From the NCBI GenBank assembly GCA_022402565.1, contig JAKRSC010000021.1:1595-65594 (forward strand): a stretch of DNA of 64,000 nucleotides. The letters run 5' to 3'. This document shows, in pieces, positions 9,130 to 18,104 of this stretch. The stretch's first letter is position 1. The number at the start of each line of letters is the position of its first letter. The DNA is from Hydrotalea sp. (GTDB taxonomy: Bacteria > Bacteroidota > Bacteroidia > Chitinophagales > Chitinophagaceae). The position numbers and the translations under genes are program-made. The notes under the pieces are model-generated. The model was not told the origin of the DNA. It searched no databases and saw only the letters and a list, made by a program, of their open reading frames with translations.

Positions 9130-9870
9130 TTAAGCAGCAGAAGCTTTTCTTGATAATGCGTAAATCACTAATCCAAAACCAATTTTGTTTACAGCATCAC
9201 CAATGTTGTAAACAATATCCATTGATGCAGCAGCAGCAGCTGGATCTGCAACCAATTGCATTCCAAACAAACCACCTTTAGTACCTAGAATATAACCAAG
9301 TGGATAAATAGCCCAACCTACAAGTACAAACCAAGCTAAAGTCTTGTTTGCAGCTGCAACAGCTGGCCCAGCGTTGTTAGCAAGTTTTGCAACTTCACCA
9401 AACCAAACTAAGTAAACGATGTAGAAATAGAATGCTCCACTAATAGCACCCCACACCCAACTTACAGTTTCGGTAGGATAAATTGCTTCACCCATGTAAC
9501 CAGTCACCAACATACCAACTGATGCAGCAATGAGTTTCCATAGCAAGCCTTGTGTTGCACCAGATTTTTTGGTGATTAGGTAAAATTCAACGCACATAAG
9601 TGGTACAGTTAATAACCAGTCTACATAACGGAAAAAGGTTGGCGACTGTCCCGTTTCTAAATTGTAACCGCGCATATAATAATAATGCACAGCAGCAATA
9701 AATGTGATAAGTCCCGATACCAATACAGATGTGCGCCATTTTGGATCGGTGTTACCTACTTCAAAAAAGAAGAAAACGGAAGCAGCCATCATGGCCATTG
9801 TGCCGACAAAAAACGTGAATGCAACGTAATTGTCGTTCGCGAGCGGAGTGACGTCGAGAAGAAAATGCAT
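9130..9870 (-). CDS. Proton-pumping microbial rhodopsin (proteorhodopsin/xanthorhodopsin group)
   Basis: Seven-helix retinal protein of 246 residues that should pump protons outward in light. Helix C reads RYVDWLLTVPLMCVEFY, giving proton acceptor D84, T88 and proton donor E95 (the DTE motif of H+ pumps). M92 is at the position that tunes colour and suggests green absorption. The Schiff-base lysine is K229 (GDAVNKIGFG), and H62 matches the histidine that partners the acceptor. G141 aligns by eye with the position that is Phe152 in green proteorhodopsin and glycine in carotenoid-binding xanthorhodopsin. There is therefore possible room for an antenna carotenoid. crtY and blh follow after a terminator. 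Confidence 0.95.
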   Translation of the reverse strand: MHFLLDVTPLANDNYVAFTFFVGTMAMMAASVFFFFEVGNTDPKWRTSVLVSGLITFIAAVHYYYMRGYNLETGQSPTFFRYVDWLLTVPLMCVEFYLITKKSGATQGLLWKLIAASVGMLVTGYMGEAIYPTETVSWVWGAISGAFYFYIVYLVWFGEVAKLANNAGPAVAAANKTLAWFVLVGWAIYPLGYILGTKGGLFGMQLVADPAAAAASMDIVYNIGDAVNKIGFGLVIYALSRKASAA

Positions 9871-10075
9871 AAACTTTGGTTTTTGAGTTTAAGAATCCAG
9901 CTGTTGTTTAACATCTGGGTGATTACTATTAAACAAACCGACTCGACTGATACTTGTTCAGAAAAAAATAAACTTTTTTGGAAATGTTTAAATATTAGCC
10001 TATTTGACCATTAAAACCTCTACAATATGAAAGTAAAATGTGATATGTTGGACCCACTTAGCCCCCCATTGAATC

Positions 10076-11134
10076 CTATTTTTTGGCTTCCCCACCCTCT
10101 AGGAGCACGCGTAGGCTTTCTAGTAATATCGCTTGTTTTCGACCTAGAAATACCTTTTCTCGGTCTAACGGTATGCGCATTGCATACTTTTTTCCCTCGG
10201 ATAATGCTATATCAAATCCTGGGTTTAAACGATTAAACTGTTGGATATCTAATAACAATTGATTGCTCACAACAACCGACAAATACCTTCCACTTACTTC
10301 AATCTCAATGGTTTGTGCTAGCTCTTCCGCACTTAATCCACGGTCATTCGATAAAACTTGGTTAGATTTAAATTGAACTGTTTCTTCTTTTGTCATGGTG
10401 GTGAATCCCCCGCCCCCCTCAAACACATAATGCGTTCCAATAAACTTTTTAACATGATTCCTAGTCTCCTCAGGTAGAAAAAACTGTAAATCCCAAAAAT
10501 CCCTGCTCCCCGACCTTTTAATAGCCTGATTTACACGCCCCGCCCCCGCATTATACGCCGCAATCACCAATAACCAGTCGCCAAATTGGTTGTACAACTC
10601 TTTTAATAGTTTTGCCGCTGCATGGGTGCTTTTATAATAATCAGTTCGCTCATCGTATGGATATAACTTCAACCCTAATCTCTTTGCTTCAAAATCCATA
10701 ATCTGCCAAGGACCTACCGCGCCTGCCCAACTCACTAATCCGCTGCGTAAATGGCTTTCAATTACACTTAAGTATTTTAACTCACGTGGAAGTCCATAAG
10801 AAGTTAAGATTTGATCATATAAATCAAAATAAGGCCTGCCCCAATCTTTCATCTTCTCTAAACTCTTAGTATTCTTTCTCACATACTCCTGTACAAAGCC
10901 AACTGCACGCGGATTTAACTGAGATAGATATGGCTGACTTTTATCGTAAACATTGGCCGAAAATAAACTCTTAAACCCATAACGATCTACTGTGGTGTCT
11001 ACATAATACACATCGGCTCTTGCTTGTTGAAAACCGAGTATCAACAAGTACATAAAAGCCCATTTCCAACTAATGAAAGTTTGAAATGGCACTGCATGTA
11101 TTGGTTCAATATGCTTGACTTGAGATTTGAGCAT
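10076..11134 (-). CDS. Lytic murein transglycosylase (SLT domain, MltD-like)
   Basis: Cell-wall enzyme predicted to cleave the MurNAc-GlcNAc bond of peptidoglycan without water. It is 352 residues long. An N-terminal hydrophobic segment (about 25-40, ending QARA) looks like a signal peptide. The SLT domain covers about 105-220, with catalytic Glu126 in VIESHL, then GAVGPWQIM (138-146) and AYNAGAGR (193-200). The C-terminal third has no LysM repeat that I can recognise, unlike full-length MltD. It starts 6 bases past the gatA stop, so it probably shares that transcript. A later start such as Met28 is possible. Confidence 0.87.
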   Translation of the reverse strand: MLKSQVKHIEPIHAVPFQTFISWKWAFMYLLILGFQQARADVYYVDTTVDRYGFKSLFSANVYDKSQPYLSQLNPRAVGFVQEYVRKNTKSLEKMKDWGRPYFDLYDQILTSYGLPRELKYLSVIESHLRSGLVSWAGAVGPWQIMDFEAKRLGLKLYPYDERTDYYKSTHAAAKLLKELYNQFGDWLLVIAAYNAGAGRVNQAIKRSGSRDFWDLQFFLPEETRNHVKKFIGTHYVFEGGGGFTTMTKEETVQFKSNQVLSNDRGLSAEELAQTIEIEVSGRYLSVVVSNQLLLDIQQFNRLNPGFDIALSEGKKYAMRIPLDREKVFLGRKQAILLESLRVLLEGGEAKK

Positions 11135-11140
11135 GACTTT

Positions 11141-12586
11141 CTACCGCTGCATCTGTGCCATTAACTGGCTACTGATACTGAGCAAAGATAACTCCTCTCC
11201 GCGATTGGTCATGACTTGTAATCCAAATGGCAATCCGCTGCCATGTTTGAATAAGGGTAATGAAATAGCTGGCAAACCTGTTAAATTGGCTAGCACAGTA
11301 AATATGTCGGCTAAATACATATCGGTTGGGTTTTCCGACTTCTCGCCCATTTTCCATGCTGGTGCTGGAACTGTTGGCATCCAAATAGCATCGTAATTTT
11401 TGAAAATATCTGTTACTTGATTTAGCAACAAACGCCTAACCTGCTGCGCTTTACTGAAGTAAGCATCATAGTATCCAGAACTGAGTACATAAGTTCCAAG
11501 TAAAATCCTTCGCTGCACTTCCTTCCCAAAACCTTCCGATCTGCTTTTTACATACAAATCGCTGAGCTCAGGCATGGGCGCTTGGCTTCTGTATCCATAT
11601 CGTACACCATCGTACCTACTTAAGTTACTGGAAGCTTCTGCGGTAGTAAGGATGTAATAAGTTGGAACTATATAGTCGAGCAGAGGAAAATGTACTTCCT
11701 CTACGATATGTCCTAAAGCTTTAAATTCTGAACATGCTTTCAAAAAGGAAGCTTTGATTGCTGGATCTAATGAAGGATGATGAACCGCTGAGCCTATGTA
11801 TGCTACCTTTCTTTTCTGATCTAATTTCAACTGCTGTAATTCTTCCACATAGTTGGGTACCGACCAACTCGCAACTGTGCTATCCCACTCATCCTCACCT
11901 GCTATAATTTGTAAGAGTAGTGCGGCATCTTCAATGGTTCTGCTAAAAATCCCAATCTGATCGAAAGAAGAGGCGTAAGCTATTAAACCATGACGAGAAA
12001 CTCTACCATAACTTGGTTTCAATCCAACAATTCCACAAAAATCAGCAGGTTGTCGCACAGAACCACCTGTATCGGATCCAAGGCTGACCATGCAAAGATT
12101 TGCTGCAACTGCCGCAGCACTTCCACCCGATGAACCACCTGGTACTCGATCGGAATACTGGGGATGTTGGGCTGGGCCATACACTGAATGTTCATTGCTG
12201 CTGCCCATTGCAAATTCATCGCAGTTTTGTCGACCTATGATGATAGCACCAGCTGCCAATAATCGTTCAACCGCTGTTGCATGGTAAGTGGCCTTATAGC
12301 CTGCGAGCATTTTTGAGGCGGCGGTAACCGCTTTTCCTTTGTAATGTAATACGTCTTTAATACCAACAATAACTCCCTGAAGGGGCAATAGAGGGGTGCC
12401 AGATTGAATCAATTGATCCTGCTGAATTGCTTGTTCCAATGCCTCTTGTTCGAATACCTCAACATAGGCATTCATTGCCTTATACTGTTGAATCCGATTA
12501 AGATATGCCTCTGTAGTCTGAAGAATGGTGGTTGCACCTTGTGCCAATGCCTGATGATAGGCAGCAATACTTTGAAACGACTCCAC
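11141..12586 (-). CDS. gatA: Asp-tRNA(Asn)/Glu-tRNA(Gln) amidotransferase subunit A
   Basis: Amidase subunit that releases ammonia from glutamine so that GatB can convert mischarged Glu-tRNA(Gln) or Asp-tRNA(Asn). The 481 residues match the family. The amidase-signature triad is visible: Lys77 (GIKDVL), cis-Ser152 in GGSSGGSAAA, and nucleophile Ser176 in SDTGGSVRQP. gatB and gatC are not in the window, so the subunits are scattered, as is common in Bacteroidota. The gene follows tatA by 11 bases and precedes the transglycosylase by 6, suggesting a tatA-gatA-transglycosylase transcript. Confidence 0.95.
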   Translation of the reverse strand: MESFQSIAAYHQALAQGATTILQTTEAYLNRIQQYKAMNAYVEVFEQEALEQAIQQDQLIQSGTPLLPLQGVIVGIKDVLHYKGKAVTAASKMLAGYKATYHATAVERLLAAGAIIIGRQNCDEFAMGSSNEHSVYGPAQHPQYSDRVPGGSSGGSAAAVAANLCMVSLGSDTGGSVRQPADFCGIVGLKPSYGRVSRHGLIAYASSFDQIGIFSRTIEDAALLLQIIAGEDEWDSTVASWSVPNYVEELQQLKLDQKRKVAYIGSAVHHPSLDPAIKASFLKACSEFKALGHIVEEVHFPLLDYIVPTYYILTTAEASSNLSRYDGVRYGYRSQAPMPELSDLYVKSRSEGFGKEVQRRILLGTYVLSSGYYDAYFSKAQQVRRLLLNQVTDIFKNYDAIWMPTVPAPAWKMGEKSENPTDMYLADIFTVLANLTGLPAISLPLFKHGSGLPFGLQVMTNRGEELSLLSISSQLMAQMQR

Positions 12587-12597
12587 CCAAAATGAAT

Positions 12598-12783
12598 TTA
12601 AGACTGGCTTTCTTTATCCTTCATGCCCTCTTCAATCTCACGCTTTACGTTATTTTTAGCGTCGTTGAACTCACGAATACCCTTTCCAATTCCGCGCATG
12701 AATTCAGGTATTTTCCTGCCGCCGAACAGCACCAGAATGGCCAATACGATGATAATGATTTCGGTTGTGCCTAAGCTACCCAT
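12598..12783 (-). CDS. tatA: Twin-arginine translocase subunit TatA/TatE
   Basis: Small inner-membrane protein of the Tat pathway, which exports folded proteins. From the ATG at 12783 it is 61 residues: one membrane helix (TEIIIIVLAILVLF), the FGGRKIPE hinge, then an amphipathic helix with GIGKGIREF and a charged tail. I prefer this start over one 57 bases upstream because a TAnnTTTG box lies between them (12803-12810), which would put the longer start outside the mRNA. tatC is not in the window. gatA follows by 11 bases. Confidence 0.92.
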   Translation of the reverse strand: MGSLGTTEIIIIVLAILVLFGGRKIPEFMRGIGKGIREFNDAKNNVKREIEEGMKDKESQS

Positions 12784-12802
12784 ATTCAAAATTTTAGAAA
12801 CG

Positions 12803-12810
12803 CAAATGTA
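12803..12810 (-). promoter_or_regulatory. Putative -7 box of tatA
   Basis: TACATTTG on the minus strand matches the bacteroidete -7 consensus TAnnTTTG and ends 19 bases before the tatA ATG. The -33 element is not clear. Confidence 0.5.
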
Positions 12811-12843
12811 AGGTAAATATCGCCAACCCCATGACCGCACAAC

Positions 12844-12869
12844 AAAAAAGCGGAAGGATAACCTTCCGC
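12844..12869 (-). terminator. Rho-independent terminator of rplS
   Basis: Perfect stem GCGGAAGG (12850-12857) with CCTTCCGC (12862-12869), a 4-nt loop, and six T following on the minus strand. It lies 25 bases past the rplS stop and isolates rplS from tatA. Confidence 0.88.
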
Positions 12870-12893
12870 TTCTGCAAATATGTTAATGTATAA

Positions 12894-13244
12894 TTACATA
12901 CGTTTTTCCTTAATTCGTGCACTCTTACCACTGCGCTCACGCAAGTAAAACAGTTTAGCACGACGAACTTTACCTACCTTATTCAAAATGATAGACTCAA
13001 TGTTTGGAGAGTTGATAGGGAATAAACGCTCAACACCCACACCATCAGAGATTTTACGAACTGTAAAGCTCATAGTTGCTCCAACACCTTGAATCTTAAT
13101 AACGTCTCCACGGAAACCCTGGATACGCTCTTTACCACCTTCAATGATTTTATAGTTAACAGTTACATTATCACCTGCTTTAAACTTAGGGTGATTTCTC
13201 TTTGCTGTAAGCTGCTCGTGTACAAATTGAACTGCTGCGTTCAT
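12894..13244 (-). CDS. rplS: 50S ribosomal protein L19
   Basis: Ribosomal protein at the interface of the two subunits. Its 116 residues are normal for the family. Recognisable parts are [35 protein letters not shown]-like (here SFTVRKIS), [13 protein letters not shown] and the basic [20 protein letters not shown]. It stands alone between its own promoter box (13280-13287) and a strong terminator, with a hairpin in its leader at 13262-13276 that may control its synthesis. Confidence 0.97.
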   Translation of the reverse strand: MNAAVQFVHEQLTAKRNHPKFKAGDNVTVNYKIIEGGKERIQGFRGDVIKIQGVGATMSFTVRKISDGVGVERLFPINSPNIESIILNKVGKVRRAKLFYLRERSGKSARIKEKRM

Positions 13245-13261
13245 AACTAAAAGTTTTTATC

Positions 13262-13276
13262 TCCGATTTTTTCGGA
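13262..13276 (-). promoter_or_regulatory. Leader hairpin upstream of rplS
   Basis: TCCGA (13262-13266) and TCGGA (13272-13276) form a 5-bp stem with a 5-nt A-rich loop on the minus strand. It lies between the -7 box and the rplS start codon, so it would be at or near the 5' end of the mRNA. It is a candidate autoregulatory leader; the fold is short and the function is inferred. Confidence 0.4.
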
Positions 13277-13279
13277 CGG

Positions 13280-13287
13280 CAAAGGTA
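13280..13287 (-). promoter_or_regulatory. Putative -7 box of rplS
   Basis: TACCTTTG on the minus strand, a match to TAnnTTTG, 35 bases before the rplS ATG. It is in the right place for a dedicated rplS promoter. Confidence 0.5.
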
Positions 13288-13325
13288 ATGACTTGCCCCG
13301 AAAAACAAAAGGATTTTCTAAAAAA

Positions 13326-14891
13326 TTATCTCGCCACGTTTACAGCACGCTTCTCGCGTATTACTGTAACCTTAATTTGACCAGGATAAGTCATCTCTGT
13401 TTGAATCTTTTGGGCAATTTCGAATGACAAACGGTCGCTATCGCTATCGCTGACCTTTTCAGCTTCTACAATCACCCTTAGTTCACGTCCTGCCTGTATA
13501 GCATATGCTTTCTCAACACCCTGATAACCAAGGGCTAAGTTCTCTAAATCTTTAATTCGTTGAATATACTGCTGCATAATCTCCCTGCGAGCACCCGGAC
13601 GAGCACCACTTATTGCGTCGCAAGCCTGAATAATTGGAGAAATCACATACAGCATCTCCATTTCATCGTGGTGAGCACCAATAGCATTTACTACTGCTGG
13701 GTTTTCACCATATTTTTCAGCAAGCTTAGCTCCCAGCAAAGCATGGCTTAGTTCTGTTTCCTCATCGGGCACTTTACCAATATCGTGCAATAAGCCAGCA
13801 CGCTTAGCCAATTTTGGATTCAAACCTAATTCAGCAGCCATTATACCACACAAATTGGCGGTTTCACGACTGTGCATTAAGAGGTTTTGTCCATAAGAAC
13901 TGCGGAATCGCATTCTTCCTACCATTCTAATGAGTTCTTTATGCAAACCATGAATACCAAGCTCCATAGCTGTTCGTTCGCCTATTTCTATCACCTGATC
14001 TTCAATCTGACGGCGGGTTTTCTCAACCACCTCTTCAATTCGAGCTGGGTGAATACGTCCATCTGCCACCAAACGTTGCAAGCTCAAACGAGCAATTTCT
14101 CTTCTTAGTGGATCGAAAGAAGAAAGAATGATAGCTTCTGGCGTGTCATCTACAATTAAATCAACCCCAGTAGCAGCTTCAATAGCTCGAATGTTTCTTC
14201 CCTCACGACCAATTATCTGCCCTTTAATTTCATCTGTATCTAAATGGAAAACAGTCACAGCATTTTCTATAGCCTGTTCAGCAGCGGTACGTTGGATGGT
14301 CTGAATAACAATCTTTCTTGCTTCTTTATTTGCTTTTTGTTTAGCGTCTTCAATAATTTCCTGTTGAAGCACCAATGCCCTGGTTTGCGCTTCTTGCTTA
14401 AGTGATTCCACTAACTGAGCTTTTGCATCTTCTGCGCTTAAACCAGCAATTTTTTCTAATCTGCGAATATGCTCTTCCTGGTGTTTTTCAAGTTCGGTGC
14501 GTTTCAAATTAACCACCTCAATTTGACGGTTGAGGTTTTCTTTAATGGCATCATTCTCGCGAATCTGCTTTTCTAAAGCAGTTTCCTTTTGATTAATGCT
14601 GATTTCTTTTTGCTTAATGCGGTTTTCTTGTTCACCAATCTTTCTGTTTTTGTCCAATACCTCTCTATCGTGCTCAGCTTTTAACTGCACGAATTTTTCC
14701 TTAGCCTCCAACATCTTCTCTTTTTTGATGGTTTCGGCTCTTATTTCGGCCTCTTTTAAGATTGTTTGAGCTTGTAATTCCGCTTCTTCAACTGCTTTTT
14801 GTGTGTTTTTAGCAAAAATGAATTTACCCGACACCACACCTACCGCTAAACCGGCAATTCCTGTGAGTATAGTTATGATAATAGGATCCAT
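13326..14891 (-). CDS. rny: Ribonuclease Y
   Basis: Membrane-anchored endoribonuclease that begins mRNA decay. From the ATG at 14891 it has 521 residues. An N-terminal membrane helix ([19 protein letters not shown]) is followed by a long charged coiled coil (about 30-200), a KH RNA-binding domain ([15 protein letters not shown], near 225), and an HD phosphohydrolase domain with LLHDIGK near 365. In-frame ATGs exist at 14900 and 14936, but the chosen one puts the membrane helix at the N-terminus as in the family. It lies about 140 bases downstream of zapA. Confidence 0.94.
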   Translation of the reverse strand: MDPIIITILTGIAGLAVGVVSGKFIFAKNTQKAVEEAELQAQTILKEAEIRAETIKKEKMLEAKEKFVQLKAEHDREVLDKNRKIGEQENRIKQKEISINQKETALEKQIRENDAIKENLNRQIEVVNLKRTELEKHQEEHIRRLEKIAGLSAEDAKAQLVESLKQEAQTRALVLQQEIIEDAKQKANKEARKIVIQTIQRTAAEQAIENAVTVFHLDTDEIKGQIIGREGRNIRAIEAATGVDLIVDDTPEAIILSSFDPLRREIARLSLQRLVADGRIHPARIEEVVEKTRRQIEDQVIEIGERTAMELGIHGLHKELIRMVGRMRFRSSYGQNLLMHSRETANLCGIMAAELGLNPKLAKRAGLLHDIGKVPDEETELSHALLGAKLAEKYGENPAVVNAIGAHHDEMEMLYVISPIIQACDAISGARPGARREIMQQYIQRIKDLENLALGYQGVEKAYAIQAGRELRVIVEAEKVSDSDSDRLSFEIAQKIQTEMTYPGQIKVTVIREKRAVNVAR

Positions 14892-15031
14892 GAATGACAT
14901 GTGTTTTTTGAATATTCTGAATATGGCAGCACACAATTCTCATGCTTTCTGCACTTTGTATGTTGGCGAAGATAAAAAATTAACCCTTGCAATGTTGCAA
15001 TCGTCTAAGAATTCCACGAAACAGCCACTCA

Positions 15032-15331
15032 CTATTCGCGATCCGACTTAAGGGCATCTTGCAATGCAGTAGAAATTTGTTGTAATCGTGCTTGTACGTT
15101 GGCTACATCGCGTTTAAGTTCGGTTTCTTCTTTGGTTTCTGTAGCCAACCAAATAAGTACCATGGCAATGTAATCTTGCATATCCTTACCGGCAAACTGT
15201 CCCTTAAACTCAAGAATTTTATCGTTAATGAGTTTAACAGTACCTCTAACTGCCTCCTCATCATTTGGCTCAATCTTAATTCTATACGACCTGTCGCCAA
15301 TTACAATTTGTATAGGTATCAACTCTTCCAT
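15032..15331 (-). CDS. zapA: Cell division protein ZapA
   Basis: A 99-residue ZapA-family protein that bundles FtsZ filaments at mid-cell. It shows the typical N-terminal strand pattern IPIQIVIGDRSYRIKI, then NDEEAVRGTVKLINDKI and a C-terminal coiled coil. The start overlaps the stop of the upstream coiled-coil gene (TAATG at 15331), so the two are probably coupled. The order pheT, coiled coil, zapA, rny is a compact leftward run. Confidence 0.88.
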   Translation of the reverse strand: MEELIPIQIVIGDRSYRIKIEPNDEEAVRGTVKLINDKILEFKGQFAGKDMQDYIAMVLIWLATETKEETELKRDVANVQARLQQISTALQDALKSDRE

Positions 15332-15621
15332 TAGTTAGTATGCAAGATGGCCAAACAGGCATCTATTTCTTTGAGGTATTGATTAATCTTTTTTTCCAGC
15401 TGCTTCTTTTCATCTTCGCTCCAGCCCGCTTTTGCTAATTGAGCTTGTTCTAATTGTTGTCTTAACAACTGAAGCCCTTTTTCTTGATTTTCTTTGGCCA
15501 ATTCTGCATCCGACAACTGCTTGCGCAATCGCTGATTCTCCTTTTGCAATTGCTGTTGCAAACGAATCAACTTGGTGACCTGCTGCTGAATTTGTTCCAG
15601 TTGTTGGTGAATGGCTTCCAT
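15331..15621 (-). CDS. Small coiled-coil protein between pheT and zapA
   Basis: A 96-residue protein that is almost entirely heptad-rich coiled coil (many Q, L, E and K; for example QLEQIQQQVTKLIRLQQQLQ), with no catalytic motif or membrane segment. Its stop overlaps the zapA start and it begins 9 bases after pheT. The location and shape suggest a ZapA partner, functionally like ZapB, but I cannot show homology to ZapB from sequence by eye. The gene itself is well supported by its tight spacing. Confidence 0.75.
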   Translation of the reverse strand: MEAIHQQLEQIQQQVTKLIRLQQQLQKENQRLRKQLSDAELAKENQEKGLQLLRQQLEQAQLAKAGWSEDEKKQLEKKINQYLKEIDACLAILHTN

Positions 15622-15630
15622 GATAATCTT

Positions 15631-18075
15631 TTAGGCTTTTCTGATTTCAGCTTGAAGTTGCTGCTCCAACTGCTGCATCAGCTTATTCATCATGCTATCA
15701 ATTTCTTTATCGGTTAATGTCTTTTCAACATCTTGGAAAGTGCAACTAATAGCAATTGACTTCTTACCCTGTCCCAATTTATCACTTTCAAACACATCAA
15801 ACAAGCGAGTCGACTTTAATTTTCTCAAATTGGTCTGTTGAATCACTTCCTCTACCCTACTATATGTAATTTTTCGGTCAATAATCATTGCCACATCGCG
15901 CTGAACAGATGGGAATTTGGGTATTTCTTGGTACACTACAGGACTTTTACGAACTGCTTTTAATAAAGCAGCCACTTCTATCTGCGCGAAGTAAACTGGT
16001 TGCTTTATATCCCAAGTACTCATTTGCTTTGGAGATATTTCAGACAATTCACCTAGTTGTTGCTTGCCAGAAAATAGTTGAAGACTAGCTGTGTGCTCAT
16101 TTTGCTTCCATTGTAAGTTGGATATGCCTAGTGATAATCCTAAAGCATCTATTAATCCTTTTAATACATACAAATCACTGGCAATACCTTGCCCTTTCCA
16201 TGTAGCATCCTGCCATTGACCAGTCATCCAAATACCTAATTGCTCTTTTTCTTCATACTTACCTGCCTCTGAAGTGCTATATGTTTTACCAATTTCAAAG
16301 AACCGCAACTGCTGCATTTTCCTATTGAGGTTGTATGAAATAGATTCTAACCCAGTTTCCAATAAGGATGGACGCATAATATCTAAATCGGCACTCAAGC
16401 TATTCAACATCTTCACCGAAGTCGACAATACCTCTTCGCTGTAGTACTTACTATTGGTAATACTATTGGTCACAATTTCATGAAATCCTCTTCCTGCTAA
16501 ATATTGTGCAATTTTTTCTCTGAATTTTTCTTTGTCGGCATAACGATCAACTGCTGGACTTAATAAAATCTTTTCAGGAATAGGTATTTGATCCAAGCCA
16601 TCAATACGAAGAATTTCTTCAACAATATCTGCTGGGTGACTAATATCTGTTTTGCTGAAAGGCACGGCAACCCACATTTCATCCATACCCTCTTTAATAA
16701 AGTCAAATCCCAAACTTGTAAGGATTTTGCGAATGGCATCTGGATGATAATTTTTACCGCTGAGCTTTTTAATATAATGATACCTTACAGCAATTTCTTT
16801 CTTGGGTTGAGGGGAAGGATATACATCAATGACTGGCCCAACAATTTCGCCGCCTGCAATTTCTAGAATCATTTGTGCAGCGCGCTTCAATACTAGTGCT
16901 GTTTGACTAATATCAACTCCTTTTTCAAAACGTGTTGCAGCATCCGTTCTTAATCCATGACGCAAAGATGTTCTTCTTACAAATGTTGAATCAAAACATG
17001 CGCTTTCTAAAAAGATAGAAGTAGTTGCATCTGCAACACCACTATGCAATCCACCAAATACTCCCGCAATGCACATTGGCCCCTCTCCATCACAAATCAT
17101 TACATCAGATACATCTAATTTCCTTTCCTTCTCATCAAGTGTAATAAATGGGGTTCCTTCTTTCAAACATGCTACACGAACTTTCCCGCCTTTAATAGCT
17201 GCTGCATCAAAAGCATGAAGTGGCTGTCCCGTTTCATGTAAAATATAGTTGGTAATATCAACCAGGTTATTAATGGGTCGTAGTCCAATGGCTCGCAAAG
17301 CATTCGCTAACCAATCGGGCGAAGGCGCCACTTTTACACCTTGTATAGTAATGCCAGCGTAGCGTTTGCACCCAGTTGCTTCTTCAATAGTTACTTCAAA
17401 AGGAGCCGGCAATGTTGATTCAGGCAAATTGACCTGCACTAATGGAGAAGTTGGGCGAATATCTTTTTTGAAATGATGATTTAAATAGGCGCAAAGGTCG
17501 CGTGCAACACCCAAATGACTCATTGCATCCATTCTATTTGGAGTTAGTCCAATTTCATATACAAAATCTTGGTAAGGCTTGAAATATTCAGCCGCAGGCA
17601 TACCAACTTGTAAGTCATTTGGCAAAATCATAATGCCATCATGCGAAGAACCTATGCCTAATTCATCTTCAGCGCAAATCATGCCATAACTTTCAACCCC
17701 TCTGATTTTAGCAACTTTCATAGTTAATGGATCGCCAGAAGTAGGGTAAATAGTAGTACCAACTGTAGCAACTGCAACTGTTTGTCCAACTGCTACATTC
17801 GGAGCGCCGCAAACAATTTGCAATGGTGCCTCTGCTGCAATATCTACTGTTGTCAATCGAAGTTTATCTGCATTAGGATGCTGTTCGCAAGTCAATACTT
17901 TCCCTATCACAACGCCTGAAAGCCCACCTTGAATGGTTTCAAATGGAGTTATACTCTCTACTTCCAATCCTATTGATGTTAATATCTTACCGATTCTTTC
18001 AGGCTCCATCACTTCAGGTAACTCTTCCTGCACCTGACCGAGGTATCGGCATAGCCATTGATATGAAATTGTCAT
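15631..18075 (-). CDS. pheT: Phenylalanine-tRNA ligase beta subunit
   Basis: Beta chain of the alpha2-beta2 enzyme that charges tRNA-Phe; it holds the editing site. From the ATG at 18075 it is 814 residues, normal for the bacterial family. It begins MTISYQWLCRYL, has an EMAP/tRNA-binding domain at about 40-155 (LTCEQHPNADKLRLTTVDI), B3/B4 and B5 domains in the middle, and a C-terminal anticodon-binding fold (FPSVQRDVAMIID). A longer start at 18099 is unlikely because a TAnnTTTG box overlaps it. pheS is not nearby. Confidence 0.96.
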   Translation of the reverse strand: MTISYQWLCRYLGQVQEELPEVMEPERIGKILTSIGLEVESITPFETIQGGLSGVVIGKVLTCEQHPNADKLRLTTVDIAAEAPLQIVCGAPNVAVGQTVAVATVGTTIYPTSGDPLTMKVAKIRGVESYGMICAEDELGIGSSHDGIMILPNDLQVGMPAAEYFKPYQDFVYEIGLTPNRMDAMSHLGVARDLCAYLNHHFKKDIRPTSPLVQVNLPESTLPAPFEVTIEEATGCKRYAGITIQGVKVAPSPDWLANALRAIGLRPINNLVDITNYILHETGQPLHAFDAAAIKGGKVRVACLKEGTPFITLDEKERKLDVSDVMICDGEGPMCIAGVFGGLHSGVADATTSIFLESACFDSTFVRRTSLRHGLRTDAATRFEKGVDISQTALVLKRAAQMILEIAGGEIVGPVIDVYPSPQPKKEIAVRYHYIKKLSGKNYHPDAIRKILTSLGFDFIKEGMDEMWVAVPFSKTDISHPADIVEEILRIDGLDQIPIPEKILLSPAVDRYADKEKFREKIAQYLAGRGFHEIVTNSITNSKYYSEEVLSTSVKMLNSLSADLDIMRPSLLETGLESISYNLNRKMQQLRFFEIGKTYSTSEAGKYEEKEQLGIWMTGQWQDATWKGQGIASDLYVLKGLIDALGLSLGISNLQWKQNEHTASLQLFSGKQQLGELSEISPKQMSTWDIKQPVYFAQIEVAALLKAVRKSPVVYQEIPKFPSVQRDVAMIIDRKITYSRVEEVIQQTNLRKLKSTRLFDVFESDKLGQGKKSIAISCTFQDVEKTLTDKEIDSMMNKLMQQLEQQLQAEIRKA

Positions 18076-18096
18076 GCTTGTTTCTGTAATCTGCCG

Positions 18097-18104
18097 CAAA
18101 TATA
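18097..18104 (-). promoter_or_regulatory. Putative -7 box of pheT
   Basis: TATATTTG on the minus strand matches TAnnTTTG and ends 21 bases before the chosen pheT ATG. It helps rule out the longer start at 18099. Confidence 0.5.

Noticed and set aside
14892-15031. Possible 6S RNA between zapA and rny
   Set aside because: In some bacteria 6S RNA follows zapA, but this 140-base gap is too short and I see no long bulged hairpin.
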